This document shows positions 43,974 to 53,022 of a stretch of 64,000 nt of DNA, piece after piece (position 1 is the stretch's first letter; every line of letters starts with the position of its first letter). The notes under the pieces were generated by a model that searched no databases, had not been told where the DNA came from, and worked only from the letters and a program-made list of their open reading frames with translations. The translations under genes and the position numbers were made by a program. Origin of the DNA: Reichenbachiella ulvae (GTDB taxonomy: Bacteria; Bacteroidota; Bacteroidia; Cytophagales; Cyclobacteriaceae); contig NZ_JAOYOD010000001.1 of the NCBI RefSeq assembly GCF_025833875.1, positions 5,057,501-5,121,500 of the forward strand, written 5' to 3'.

Positions 43974-46328
43974 ATGAAAAAGCTACTATTGAATACCCTG
44001 TCGCTGGCTATTTGGCTGGTGGCCTGCGAGCAAGCTGAAAAAACCTCGCAATCTCTTCAATATTTTGATTTGGATGAAGTTGAGCTGTTGGACAGCCCAT
44101 TCAAAAATGCCCAGCAGTTGGATAAAAAGTACCTGTTAGATCTGGAGGCGGATCGATTGCTGGCTCCTTTCCTACGAGAAGCTGGTCTAGAGCCTAAGGC
44201 TGAAAGCTATACCAACTGGGAGAATACGGGACTGGATGGACACATTGGCGGCCATTATTTGTCTGCTTTGGCCATGATGTATGCTTCCACTGGAGATGCC
44301 GATATCAAAGCTCGCCTGGACTACATGCTCAGTGAGTTGAAGAGATGTCAGGATGCCAATGGCAATGGATACATTGGTGGGGTTCCGGATGGAGAAAAGG
44401 CATGGGACGAAGTGGCAAGCGGAGACATCAGAGCGGGTGGATTTAGTCTCAATGATAGATGGGTACCGCTCTACAACATTCATAAAACCTATGCCGGGTT
44501 GAGAGATGCTTATTTGTTTGCTGGCAGTGAAGAAGCCAAACTTATGCTGGTTAAGTTGACCGATTGGATGATCGGAATTGTGTCTCAATTGAGTAAAGAG
44601 CAAATACAGGATATGCTGCGCAGCGAGCATGGTGGCTTGAATGAAACTTTTGCTGACGTAGCGGCTATCACTGGCGATGAAAAGTATTTGACCCTTGCCA
44701 AACAATTTTCTCATCAGGTGGTGCTCGATCCGCTTTTGAAAGGAGAGGATCATCTGACGGGTATGCATGCCAACACACAGATTCCAAAGGTGATTGGTTT
44801 TCAGCGCGTGGCAGAGATCAATGGAGATTCGAGCTGGACCAACGCGGCGGCTTATTTCTGGGACAAAGTGGTGGAGCAACGCAGTGTTGTGATCGGGGGA
44901 AATAGTGCTTACGAGCATTTTCATCCATCCGATGATTTCTCTCGCATGATGCAGGGAACACAGGGGCCTGAGACTTGCAACACCTACAATATGCTTCGCC
45001 TCAGCAAGATGCTTTACCAGGATTCTGAAGATGTGAACTATGTAGACTATTACGAGAGAGCCCTGTACAATCACATTCTTTCTTCTCAGCATCCAGAGAC
45101 AGGTGGTCTGGTGTATTTTACTCAGATGAGACCGGGACATTACCGCGTTTATTCTCAACCTGAAACGAGTTTTTGGTGTTGTGTAGGTTCTGGGATTGAA
45201 AACCATGCAAAATATGGAGAGATGATATATGCCTCTAAAGGCGATGCGTTATATGTCAATTTGTTTATTCCTTCTCGACTCAACTGGGAAGAAAATGGAG
45301 TAACGATTGTTCAGGAAAACAACTTCCCAGAGGAGGCATCTACTCAGTTGACTATCGAGAAGGCGTCTACATTCACTTTGAAGCTGCGAATACCTAAATG
45401 GGTTGCGGGAGGAGATGTATCCGTATCTGTTAATGGAGAGCCTGTGGAGGGGGAAGTGATAGATTCATATTTCACTTTGTCTAGAGATTGGAGTGCTGGA
45501 GACATCATCAAGATGGAAATGCCGATGGAGCTGAATGCAGAGCAGTTGCCTGATGGTTCGAATTACTATGCCTTCACCTTTGGTCCGGTGGTTTTAGCGG
45601 CTAAAACTGGGACTGATGATATGCCTGGGCTTTTTGCGGACGATAGCCGTGGAGGACATATCGCTCAAGGTAAAATCATCCCTATGAAGGATGTGCCGGT
45701 TTTGGTAAGTGAGGCTGATCAAGTAGAGGCCAAAGTAAGCCCAGTTGAAGGAGAGGCCCTTCGATTCAAGATAGAGGGATTGCATGCCGATGGTTTCGAG
45801 TCTTTGGAATTGATGCCATTTTATGATCTGCACGAAGCGAGATACATGATTTATTTCCCTCAGGCTAATGAGAAGGAACTAGCCGAAAGAATGGCGCAAA
45901 TAGAAGCAGAAGAGGAGGCAAGAAAGAAACTGGATGATCAGTCTGTGGATGTTGTATTATGTGGGCAGCAACAGCCAGAATCGGATCATTTTATTAAGAA
46001 TAAGGATACCTGGATAGGTTATCTGTTCGACGAGCACTATCGTGAAGGGAGTGGTTGGTTCAGCTACAAAATGCGAAATCCATCCCGGGAAGCGAAAAAA
46101 TTATACGTGAAATATTTGGATGTTGATCATAGGAGGGGAACTGAAATTTATCTCAATGATCAGAAAGTATCTGAACTGGATCTCGATGCAAAAAGCGAGG
46201 AGCAATTGAACGAGCTGATTGTCGATATTCCAGCTGATTTACAAAAAGAGAGCACTTTGCAACTTAAGATTCAAAGCAAGGAGAAACTATGGATGACCAA
46301 GATCGTTGAGGTGAGACTGCTGAAATGA
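43974..46328 (+). CDS. GH127 beta-L-arabinofuranosidase-like lipoprotein
   Basis: This 784-residue protein is read from ATG 43974; the frame also opens at GTG 43941. A lipoprotein signal ends at Cys18 (LVAC). The glycoside hydrolase family 127 domain has the HIGGHYLSALAMMYAST and LYNIHKTYAGLRDAY segments. The zinc-cysteine catalytic site is Glu333 and Cys335 in GPETCNTYNML and Cys402/Cys403 in FWCCVGSG. In HypBA1 the corresponding first Cys of the pair is the nucleophile. It should release L-arabinofuranose or a related sugar at the cell surface or in the periplasm. No SusC/SusD genes are near. A C-terminal beta domain (about 650-784) follows. Confidence 0.9.
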   Translation: MKKLLLNTLSLAIWLVACEQAEKTSQSLQYFDLDEVELLDSPFKNAQQLDKKYLLDLEADRLLAPFLREAGLEPKAESYTNWENTGLDGHIGGHYLSALAMMYASTGDADIKARLDYMLSELKRCQDANGNGYIGGVPDGEKAWDEVASGDIRAGGFSLNDRWVPLYNIHKTYAGLRDAYLFAGSEEAKLMLVKLTDWMIGIVSQLSKEQIQDMLRSEHGGLNETFADVAAITGDEKYLTLAKQFSHQVVLDPLLKGEDHLTGMHANTQIPKVIGFQRVAEINGDSSWTNAAAYFWDKVVEQRSVVIGGNSAYEHFHPSDDFSRMMQGTQGPETCNTYNMLRLSKMLYQDSEDVNYVDYYERALYNHILSSQHPETGGLVYFTQMRPGHYRVYSQPETSFWCCVGSGIENHAKYGEMIYASKGDALYVNLFIPSRLNWEENGVTIVQENNFPEEASTQLTIEKASTFTLKLRIPKWVAGGDVSVSVNGEPVEGEVIDSYFTLSRDWSAGDIIKMEMPMELNAEQLPDGSNYYAFTFGPVVLAAKTGTDDMPGLFADDSRGGHIAQGKIIPMKDVPVLVSEADQVEAKVSPVEGEALRFKIEGLHADGFESLELMPFYDLHEARYMIYFPQANEKELAERMAQIEAEEEARKKLDDQSVDVVLCGQQQPESDHFIKNKDTWIGYLFDEHYREGSGWFSYKMRNPSREAKKLYVKYLDVDHRRGTEIYLNDQKVSELDLDAKSEEQLNELIVDIPADLQKESTLQLKIQSKEKLWMTKIVEVRLLK

Positions 46329-46351
46329 TTAGGAGAATTCAATGTAATGAA

Positions 46352-46387
46352 AGCGCCAATGGGGAGTTATCCATTGGCGTTTTTTTA
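46352..46387 (+). terminator. GH127 gene terminator
   Basis: The stem GCGCCAATGG / TCCATTGGCGT with a GGAGTTA loop is followed by seven T. Confidence 0.87.
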
Positions 46388-46443
46388 TCTCTTATTTTGG
46401 CGAGCATTGCAGCTATATTCTATAGCTAATCTGACTTCAACGA

Positions 46444-46686
46444 ATGAGAAATACACTATCTGAACAAAGGACTATAAAGCCAGAATCCACAGGCTCAGAA
46501 AACCCAAAGAGCAAGGAAGAAATTGTGCTGTCCAACAGTCTATTATTAGGTTCGTCTTCCGTCTACAAAGAAGCTGAAAGAGCTCTCCATGGGAACCAGT
46601 TTCCGGACAAATATGTGTTTGTTGCCATAGGCGCTGCGATTGCTTTGTTTGGTATTGCGATAGCTATTGCCATTCAGTTTGTCTGA
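46444..46686 (+). CDS. Small single-pass membrane protein (80 aa)
   Basis: This 80-residue protein has a polar, Ser/Glu-rich N-terminus and a C-terminal transmembrane helix (YVFVAIGAAIALFGIAIAIAIQFV, residues 57-80 region). It is a tail-anchored type with no known domain. It stands alone between the GH127 terminator and the palindrome set. The clear hydrophobic helix and clean ORF make it a likely real gene. Confidence 0.6.
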   Translation: MRNTLSEQRTIKPESTGSENPKSKEEIVLSNSLLLGSSSVYKEAERALHGNQFPDKYVFVAIGAAIALFGIAIAIAIQFV

Positions 46687-46750
46687 TAAAGGAAGGCTGA
46701 GGTCAAGTTGAGGAACTATCCCTATAGATTTCTAATCTAATGCCTATGAA

Positions 46751-46862
46751 ATTTTACTTAGATACGTATCTAAGTAAAATCTTATCACTATGTTTTTGTC
46801 AGGAGATACGTATCTAAAGAGATTTTTATAGTTATGTTTTTTGTTTTAGATACGTGTCTAAA
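46751..46862. repeat. Three palindromes with 44-bp spacing
   Basis: A perfect 30-bp palindrome (46751-46780), AGATACGTATCT (46804-46815) and TTTAGATACGTGTCTAAA (46845-46862, two central mismatches) share the core AGATACGTATCT. Their centres are 46765.5, 46809.5 and 46853.5, exactly 44 bp apart. They lie between two convergent genes, not in an evident promoter. They are likely sites for a dimeric DNA-binding protein. Confidence 0.65.
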
Positions 46863-46897
46863 CTAGAAAGTGTAAGTATGAAATGGTTATCTGCTGC

Positions 46898-47339
46898 TTA
46901 TTTGTTTTGCAATGCTAATTGGAGCTGCTCTTGTGCCTCGCTTAGATCAAATACTCGATTTGGGGAATAATTGTCGATGCAATACTGGAGTGCTTTTGAT
47001 CCTGCGCTAGTTTCTATTCCGCTCTCAGTGGCTATTTTTCCCAGCATATAATTGAGACCAAGCGATTGACCTGGATGATCTTTCATCAACTGCTTGATAT
47101 ATCGGATGGACCTTCGGAAGAGACTGTCCAGCAACATACCCGATTCTAAACGAGGCGTAGCATCACTACTCCCGGAGGCCACATAATAATAGGAGGGATT
47201 CGGTAGACTATCCAATTGAGCAAATGACTGAGCTTGACCACCAAAGAGGTTTTGACTGATGGCCATGAAGCCTCTGAAAAATTGGTGAGAAACTTAGAAA
47301 TACTGCAAGGATCAAAAAGAGTAATGGTTTAGTTTTCAT
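46898..47339 (-). pseudogene. Secreted protein of unknown function, frameshifted
   Basis: A signal peptide (MKTKPLLFLILAVFLSFSP) starts at ATG 47339, in the stop of the M20 gene (ATGA). It is in a different frame from the body, which is open from 47266 to 46898 (122 residues, MAISQNLFGG...). Removing one base of the run of five A (plus strand, 47277-47281) joins them as SPIFRGFMAISQ. Either the gene is broken or the base is a sequencing error. The mature part is Ser/Gln-rich and helical, with no known domain. It is the second gene of the M20 operon. Confidence 0.7.
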
Positions 47340-48694
47340 GGTTTAGGGGTGTTGTTTTCATCCTTGAGACGTTCTACCATCAGGGAGGAGAAATATTGCA
47401 CACCCATGCGAATGCATTCTTCGTCTACTCGAAAATTGGGGCTGTGTGGCATGGCAATGATGCCTTTTTCAAAATTGGAGCCGCCCATTAGGAAGTAGGT
47501 GCCAGGTACCTCACGCTGCATGTAAGCAAAATCATCTCCTCGGTTGTCAGGGATCACACCATATAGTGGAATGGCACTCATGGGTCCATAGATATTGGCA
47601 ATAGATTGGATGGCTTGTCTTGTCAGTGCGGGATGGTTATCAATATTGCCCCGGTCGTTGGATATAGATATTTGTTCAGAACCATAGGAGATGTCTATCA
47701 ACTGATCCGCAAAGGGTGAATCAGAGATCAATCTCTGTAGTTGAGAGGGGAGAGGCTGGATCAGTTCGCTGTTACTGGCACTCACGATTTCACTTATGAT
47801 CAACTTTCCCTCTTTTTCTTTAACATTAAATTGTTTTTCTGTCGTGATGAAATTTTTGAAAATCGTATTGGGATTGCCTATCCCTATGTTGGGATCCATC
47901 AGGTTTCGGATGTCCCAAAATTTGCTGTCGGGTTCTATATTTTGGATTCCACTGATTAGCTCTTTTGTGTAAGCGATGATCTCTTCATTTTCATCACTGG
48001 ATTTAAAAGTCACATTGATTTGTTTGTAATCGGCATAGAGGTAGTTGGGTTTAGAAGCAATGGTTCCGGTTGGCATAGGGGATATATGTGCTGCATAGCA
48101 TTCTTCTGGTGAGATCAGGTCCATCAGGCCATCTTTGAGCATGGCTTTGGCTCCCATAAAGTTCTCTTCCGAAGGTTGAAAGATAAAATAGATACTGCCG
48201 TTGATCTGCTCTTTTTGGCTGGTGAGTACTTGAGCCATCCCCAGGGCGATGGTGGTGTGCACATCGTGCCCGCACTGATGACTTACACCTTCATTGACAG
48301 AGGCGAAATCCAGGTTGTTATTTTCCTGAATAGGCAGTGCATCTATGTCTGCACGCCAGGCAATTTTCTTTCCAGGGTTGGCTCCTTTGAGGATACCAAC
48401 GACTCCATGTCCACCAATGCCCGAATGCACCTCTAGTCCCAGATCAAGCAAATATTGCTCGATGTATGCGGAAGTTTCTTTTTCCTTGGTGCTCAATTCG
48501 GGGTGGCGATGCAGATGGTGTCTTACCGCTACCAGGCTATCGAAGATCGCGTTCGTTTGTATCTGAATCGCATCATGAATGCCTCTGGTTGCATGGGTTT
48601 GACTTTTACTAATTGTTCCCATCAATAGAAAGCAGACTACAGCGCTCCATTTTATCAGGGCGATTGGATGTTTTAGGTTTCTGTAATTCTTCAT
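47336..48694 (-). CDS. M20-family metallopeptidase/amidohydrolase
   Basis: The start is taken at ATG 48694 because a signal peptide follows (ALIKWSAVVCFLLMGTISKS); the frame is open to 48745. The protein has about 452 residues. Zinc-site features of the M20D (IAA-amino acid hydrolase/aminoacylase) subfamily are visible: HRHPELS, WRADIDALPI, CGHDVHTTIALG and FIFQPSEENFMGAKAM. It should hydrolyse N-acyl or peptide amides in the periplasm. The downstream frameshifted secreted protein is translationally coupled. The Crp/Fnr regulator gene ends 54 bp upstream on the same strand and may control it. Confidence 0.9.
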   Translation of the reverse strand: MKNYRNLKHPIALIKWSAVVCFLLMGTISKSQTHATRGIHDAIQIQTNAIFDSLVAVRHHLHRHPELSTKEKETSAYIEQYLLDLGLEVHSGIGGHGVVGILKGANPGKKIAWRADIDALPIQENNNLDFASVNEGVSHQCGHDVHTTIALGMAQVLTSQKEQINGSIYFIFQPSEENFMGAKAMLKDGLMDLISPEECYAAHISPMPTGTIASKPNYLYADYKQINVTFKSSDENEEIIAYTKELISGIQNIEPDSKFWDIRNLMDPNIGIGNPNTIFKNFITTEKQFNVKEKEGKLIISEIVSASNSELIQPLPSQLQRLISDSPFADQLIDISYGSEQISISNDRGNIDNHPALTRQAIQSIANIYGPMSAIPLYGVIPDNRGDDFAYMQREVPGTYFLMGGSNFEKGIIAMPHSPNFRVDEECIRMGVQYFSSLMVERLKDENNTPKP

Positions 48695-48747
48695 GAGACA
48701 AAAATGAAAGGGTTGGGTTAATTGTACCTGACACATATGTGACAAAG

Positions 48748-49338
48748 CTATCGCTGCGTGAGATTTTTTCTGATTCGACTGAGCGATTGCCTTTCTATGC
48801 CTAAAAAGGAAGAGAGGTGTGTCAGGCTGACCCGGTTCATCAGATCGGGATGATCCTTTAGGAATTGCAGGTATCTTTCTTCTGCAGTATTGAACAGAAA
48901 GCCTTCGACACGGTCGCTGAGGATAGTCAGTACTTTTTCAGCAATCAATCGACCATTCCTCTCACTGTTTTTGAACTTATCGTAGCACTCTTGGATGATA
49001 GAGTAAGGCAAATTGATGATCAACGTGGGCTCGAGACACTGCAGATTTTGATTGCTGGGGATTTGTCTGATAAAGGCCGGGTAGTCTGTCACAAACTCAT
49101 TTTCTTTTACAAATCCGGTAGTGATCTCATTGGCTTTTTCATTGACATAATATCTCCTAAGAAGACCAAAACTCACAAATCCCATCTGGGTTTGGGTTTC
49201 TCCTCGTTGAAGATAGAACTCTCCTTTTTTTAATTCCTGAAAACTAAGATGTGGTCGAATGTAATCGAGCTCTTCCTGACTAGAATGGCTGTATTGCTTT
49301 AGGTAATCTTCTAAGTACTCTTCTTGTTGCTGTGTCAT
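48748..49338 (-). CDS. Crp/Fnr-family transcriptional regulator
   Basis: This 196-residue regulator has a cyclic-nucleotide-binding-type beta roll at about 25-110 (FQELKKGEFYLQRGETQTQMGFVSFGLLRRYYV), a long dimer helix, and a C-terminal winged helix (LTHLSSFLGIERQSLSRIRKNL, about 170-195). The cAMP-binding arginine motif is not evident, so the ligand is unknown, as for most Bacteroidota members. It is probably in one transcript with the M20 gene. Confidence 0.9.
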   Translation of the reverse strand: MTQQQEEYLEDYLKQYSHSSQEELDYIRPHLSFQELKKGEFYLQRGETQTQMGFVSFGLLRRYYVNEKANEITTGFVKENEFVTDYPAFIRQIPSNQNLQCLEPTLIINLPYSIIQECYDKFKNSERNGRLIAEKVLTILSDRVEGFLFNTAEERYLQFLKDHPDLMNRVSLTHLSSFLGIERQSLSRIRKNLTQR

Positions 49339-49490
49339 GGGTTAAGGTGGATAGCTGTACTGGCGAACTATCAATTATTAAACACTAAAGATATTAAGAA
49401 TTCAAATTTCAGTTGATCTCATTTCTGACAATCTCCGTGTTCGATAACGGTACTTGTTTTATATTGCAATGCAATTAGAAATACACGATT

Positions 49491-50102
49491 ATGAAAATAG
49501 TAGGAATAGGAAAAAACTATGTGAATGACGCTTCAGAGATGCCTAAGGAAAAGGGTATGCCTGTCATATTCACTAAGCCAGAATCTTCGTTGCTCCCTAG
49601 TGGGGAGACTTTGCATTTGCCTAAAGTGTCGGACAATGTATGGTATGAAATAGAACTGGCTTTTCGTATAGGTAAAACATGCAAGGATGTCAAAAAGGAA
49701 GATGCGATTGAATACATCGATGGTATCACGCTGGCCAATGATTTGACTGCTAAAGATGTATTGGCGGCAAGTCGGGAGGGAAAGGGTCCATGGGCACTGG
49801 CTAAGGGCTTTGATGGAGCTACTCCTATTGCTGACTTCAAATCGTTAGATGGCTTTCCAGACATATCCAATATCAATTTTAGCCTGGAGGTCAATGGGGA
49901 GGAGAGACAAAAGGGGAATTCTTCTTTGATGATCTATTCGCTTGGCGAAGTGATAGAAGTGGTTTCTTCATTTATGACTTTGGAGCCAGGTGATATTATT
50001 CTGTCAGGTACACCTGCAAGTGGTGTCGCTAAAATCGAATCAGGAGATGTAATGGTTGGATACCTGGAAGGGCAAAAAGTTTTGGAGACCCCAGCAAAGT
50101 AA
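49491..50102 (+). CDS. Fumarylacetoacetate hydrolase-family protein
   Basis: This 203-residue enzyme has the FAH fold. It shows VGIGKNYVNDA, PVIFTKPESSLL, the metal-binding YEIELAFRIGK (E-x-E), ANDLTAKDV and PGDIILSGTPASG in the expected order. Such enzymes cleave C-C bonds in beta-diketo acids or decarboxylate oxaloacetate (FAHD1 group); the small size is closest to that group. It stands alone, divergent from the Crp/Fnr gene. Confidence 0.9.
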   Translation: MKIVGIGKNYVNDASEMPKEKGMPVIFTKPESSLLPSGETLHLPKVSDNVWYEIELAFRIGKTCKDVKKEDAIEYIDGITLANDLTAKDVLAASREGKGPWALAKGFDGATPIADFKSLDGFPDISNINFSLEVNGEERQKGNSSLMIYSLGEVIEVVSSFMTLEPGDIILSGTPASGVAKIESGDVMVGYLEGQKVLETPAK

Positions 50103-50130
50103 TTAATTCGAAAACTGAAAAGAATTGAGG

Positions 50131-50160
50131 GCCATTGAGAACTAACTCAATGGCTTTTGT
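50131..50160 (+). terminator. Weak hairpin terminator after the FAH gene
   Basis: The stem GCCATTGAG / CTCAATGGC has a short loop followed by TTTTGTGTTT. Confidence 0.6.
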
Positions 50161-50333
50161 GTTTCTACATACATGTTGAAGCATGTAAATCAGGCTTCTA
50201 CTGCTGAAATTGTGGGTATTAGTGGATTGAATCTATGACTTGATTGGTTTCTTGTCTTGGACGAAGCGTTTAACTTTGACTCATCATTGTATTTAGATGA
50301 CAAAAGGACCTTACCTGATTTAAGCTATCATAA

Positions 50334-50365
50334 TTGAATATTAACATGGAATCCATGTAACTTTG
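50334..50365 (+). promoter_or_regulatory. Promoter with embedded palindrome before the PurF-like gene
   Basis: TTG at 50334-50336 and TAACTTTG at 50358-50365 (21-nt spacing) match the Bacteroidota promoter type. ACATGG-AAT-CCATGT (50344-50358) lies between them and could be an operator. The gene starts 18 bp after the -7 box. Confidence 0.55.
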
Positions 50366-50382
50366 TATTTTGAAACAGAGCA

Positions 50383-52275
50383 ATGAGTGATCCTATCAAG
50401 CATGAATGTGGCATAGCCCACATTCGACTAAGAAAACCTCTCCAATTTTACATCGACAAGTATGGTACGCCCCTTTATGGCGCCAACAAGCTCCTTCTGC
50501 TGATGAAAAAGATGCAGAACCGTGGGCAAGATGGTGCGGGTATCGCCAACATTAAGTTGGGGCTAGAGCCTGGCTACCGATATATCAGTCGCTACCGATC
50601 CATTGATCCCAATCCCCTCAATAAGATTTTTGAGAAAGTAGGGAAGAAATTCGGTAAGGCTCGAAAAGAGGGGAGTGAAGAAGAGTATCACTCCGAGGAC
50701 TGGTTGAAAAGAAATTACGGTTTCACAGGCGAAGTATGGTTGGGTCACCTTCGATATGGTACACATGGAAAGAATGGCTTAGAAAGCTGCCATCCATTCC
50801 TAAGACAAAACAACTGGCGCAGTAGAAACCTGGTCGTAGCGGGTAACTTCAACATGACCAACGTAGACGAGCTTTTCGATATTCTCGTCAATTTGGGTCA
50901 GAATCCAAAAGAAAAGACAGATACCGTGACGGTGATGGAGAAGATCGGTCACTTCCTTGATGAAGAGAACCAAATTCTGTTCGATCACTTCAAAGATCAA
51001 TACAATAACCTGGAGATTACTCAAAAGATCGAAGATGAGCTACAGGTAATCAATATTCTGAAAAAATCCTTCAAGGATTTCGATGGGGGATATGCGATGT
51101 GCGGGATCATGGGGCATGGTGCCTCGTTTGTCGCGCGCGACCCAGCAGGGATTCGTCCGGCCTACTATTATGCGGATGATGAAGTAGTGATAGTCGCTTC
51201 GGAAAAGCCAGCGATTAAAACTGCGATCAACTGTAACTACAATGATATACAGGAGATCAAGCCTGGTCATGCTTTGATCATTGAGAAGGATGGGGAGTTT
51301 TCTGAGAAGCAGTTTGTCGAAAAGCTTCTTCCAAAGAAGTCCTGTACTTTTGAGAGGATTTATTTTTCGCGAAGTTCAGATCCGGATATTTATAGAGAAA
51401 GGAAGAAATTAGGAGAGCTGTTAGTACCTAAGGTGTTGAAGGCAGTCAATTTCGATCTAAAGAATACCATATTCTCCTACATTCCTAATTCAGCTGAGAC
51501 TTCTTATCTCGGTCTGATGAATGGGATCGATGAATATCTGATCAAGAAAAGAAAAGAAATTATCCTGGAAGGAAAGCCTAGTACAGATGATTTGGATGAT
51601 CTGTTGTCTTTCCGTCCAAGAGTAGAAAAACTAGTGATAAAGGATGCTAAGTTGAGGACTTTCATCACTGGAGATTCAGAGAGAAATGACCTGGTTGCCA
51701 ATGTCTATGATACCACCTACGAGGTAGTAAACAAGGGCAAGGATAATCTGGTAATCATCGATGACTCGATCGTGCGAGGAACAACTCTGGAAAAAAGTAT
51801 TTTGACTTTGCTGGATAAACTAGATCCTAAGAAAGTGGTGATTGTTTCATCCGCTCCTCAGATTAGATACCCTGATTGCTATGGTATCGATATGAGTAGA
51901 ATGAAGGATTTTGTGGCATTCCGTGCGGTACTTGCATTGCTGGAGGAGACAGGGCAGTCCTATTTGCTGGACGAAGCATTGGCCAATTGCGAGCGAGATG
52001 GGCACAAAATAGGAGCGCCTAACTATGTACAGGCTTTGTATGATCCATTTACGCAAGAGGAGATATCTGCAAAAGTCACGGAGATTGTGAAGCCTAAAGG
52101 GATGAAGGCAGATCTGGAAGTTTTGTTCCAAACGGTTGATAATCTGCATGTAGCATGTCCCAATCATGAAGGTGACTGGTACTTCACAGGTAACTATCCT
52201 ACTCCTGGAGGTAACAAGGTGGTAAACAAAGCCTTTATGAATTTCATGAAAGGAGTGACTGTAAGGGCCTACTAA
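50383..52275 (+). CDS. PurF-like amidophosphoribosyltransferase
   Basis: This 630-residue protein combines a class II glutaminase and a phosphoribosyltransferase domain. The nucleophile is Cys9 in KHECGIAH, so a short propeptide must be removed. QNRGQDGAGI, HLRYGTHG and FDGGYAMCGIMGHG follow. The PRPP-binding loop VIIDDSIVRGTTL lies at about 456-468. PurF makes phosphoribosylamine from PRPP and glutamine, the first step of purine synthesis. The protein is longer than usual PurF (about 500) because of an insertion near residues 65-110 and a C-terminal extension. It is a known long form in Bacteroidota; a paralogue of canonical PurF elsewhere is possible. Confidence 0.88.
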   Translation: MSDPIKHECGIAHIRLRKPLQFYIDKYGTPLYGANKLLLLMKKMQNRGQDGAGIANIKLGLEPGYRYISRYRSIDPNPLNKIFEKVGKKFGKARKEGSEEEYHSEDWLKRNYGFTGEVWLGHLRYGTHGKNGLESCHPFLRQNNWRSRNLVVAGNFNMTNVDELFDILVNLGQNPKEKTDTVTVMEKIGHFLDEENQILFDHFKDQYNNLEITQKIEDELQVINILKKSFKDFDGGYAMCGIMGHGASFVARDPAGIRPAYYYADDEVVIVASEKPAIKTAINCNYNDIQEIKPGHALIIEKDGEFSEKQFVEKLLPKKSCTFERIYFSRSSDPDIYRERKKLGELLVPKVLKAVNFDLKNTIFSYIPNSAETSYLGLMNGIDEYLIKKRKEIILEGKPSTDDLDDLLSFRPRVEKLVIKDAKLRTFITGDSERNDLVANVYDTTYEVVNKGKDNLVIIDDSIVRGTTLEKSILTLLDKLDPKKVVIVSSAPQIRYPDCYGIDMSRMKDFVAFRAVLALLEETGQSYLLDEALANCERDGHKIGAPNYVQALYDPFTQEEISAKVTEIVKPKGMKADLEVLFQTVDNLHVACPNHEGDWYFTGNYPTPGGNKVVNKAFMNFMKGVTVRAY

Positions 52276-52296
52276 TAAGAATAGAAATTAAAGAAA

Positions 52297-52335
52297 GAAA
52301 GCCGCTGGATCATTGATTCAGCGGCTTTCTTTTTC
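52297..52335 (+). terminator. Terminator of the PurF-like gene
   Basis: The strong stem GAAAGCCGCTG / CAGCGGCTTTC is followed by TTTTTC. Confidence 0.9.
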
Positions 52336-52352
52336 TCTTTTGAGAAGAGCAT

Positions 52353-52383
52353 AAAAAAACCTCAAGGCACTACCCTCGAGGTT
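52353..52383 (-). terminator. Terminator of the lipoprotein gene
   Basis: The stem AACCTCAAGG / CCTCGAGGTT (one G-U pair) is followed by seven T on the minus strand. Confidence 0.75.
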
Positions 52384-52418
52384 TTCGTAATCAATTATAA
52401 AAAGTTGTCTTTATTCGC

Positions 52419-52907
52419 TTATTGAGCTGGCTCTACTGTGAATACATAGCTACCGTCTACTACGTTCGTTCTAGCATTACTTGATCCAGATACGGCAAAT
52501 GAGATTTCTCCGATTCTGTCGTTAGCATCTACTTCGATCGCCATTTCTACTCCATCGCTTTCTCTTACGAAAACAATTGAAGGCAAAGCAGCTGTTTTGA
52601 TACTGTAAGAATCCTGCGCAGGCCAAACTACATCAAATGCAGTATCAGTAGGTCCACCGGTAGTAGTAAAGCTACCACCTGTAGCTGAAGAACCAGTTAC
52701 CGTAATTGTGAAATCCGCCCAGTCATCAGCTGTACTAGATGATCCAGATGGAACTGTGATTGGAGCTATGGCATTGTAAGTTCCATTGAGGAGGGAGTAA
52801 TCGAGTTCCTTTTCTCCATTTCCACCACCATCGTCGCTTCCGCAACTAGATAATACAGTTAGTCCTATGAATAGGGCTGCTGTTAAAAAATTAAAATACT
52901 TCTTCAT
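52419..52907 (-). CDS. Lipoprotein of unknown function (162 aa)
   Basis: This 162-residue protein has a lipoprotein signal ending at LSSC (Cys22), followed by a GSDDGGGNGE linker. That is typical of exported lipoproteins in Bacteroidota. The mature part is rich in Ser, Thr, Gly and beta-forming residues (DFTITVTGSSATGGSFTTTGG), which suggests a small beta-sandwich. No catalytic motif is present. It is transcribed alone. Confidence 0.82.
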   Translation of the reverse strand: MKKYFNFLTAALFIGLTVLSSCGSDDGGGNGEKELDYSLLNGTYNAIAPITVPSGSSSTADDWADFTITVTGSSATGGSFTTTGGPTDTAFDVVWPAQDSYSIKTAALPSIVFVRESDGVEMAIEVDANDRIGEISFAVSGSSNARTNVVDGSYVFTVEPAQ

Positions 52908-53022
52908 GTTGTTGTTGTTGATTAAAAATTAGAAATAATTATTTGATCAGTACCAAAAATATATTTTTTTCCCTTCTCTACCTAATATTTTTTAGTGAGA
53001 AGTGAAGATCAATTTTGGAACG

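Noticed and set aside
44187-45206. 339-codon minus-strand frame within the GH127 gene
   Set aside because: It is a shadow frame of a gene with clear catalytic motifs; its translation shows no domain.
43974-46328. Polysaccharide utilisation locus around the GH127 gene
   Set aside because: No SusC, SusD, other glycosidase or regulator gene lies nearby; the gene stands alone between attR and unrelated genes.
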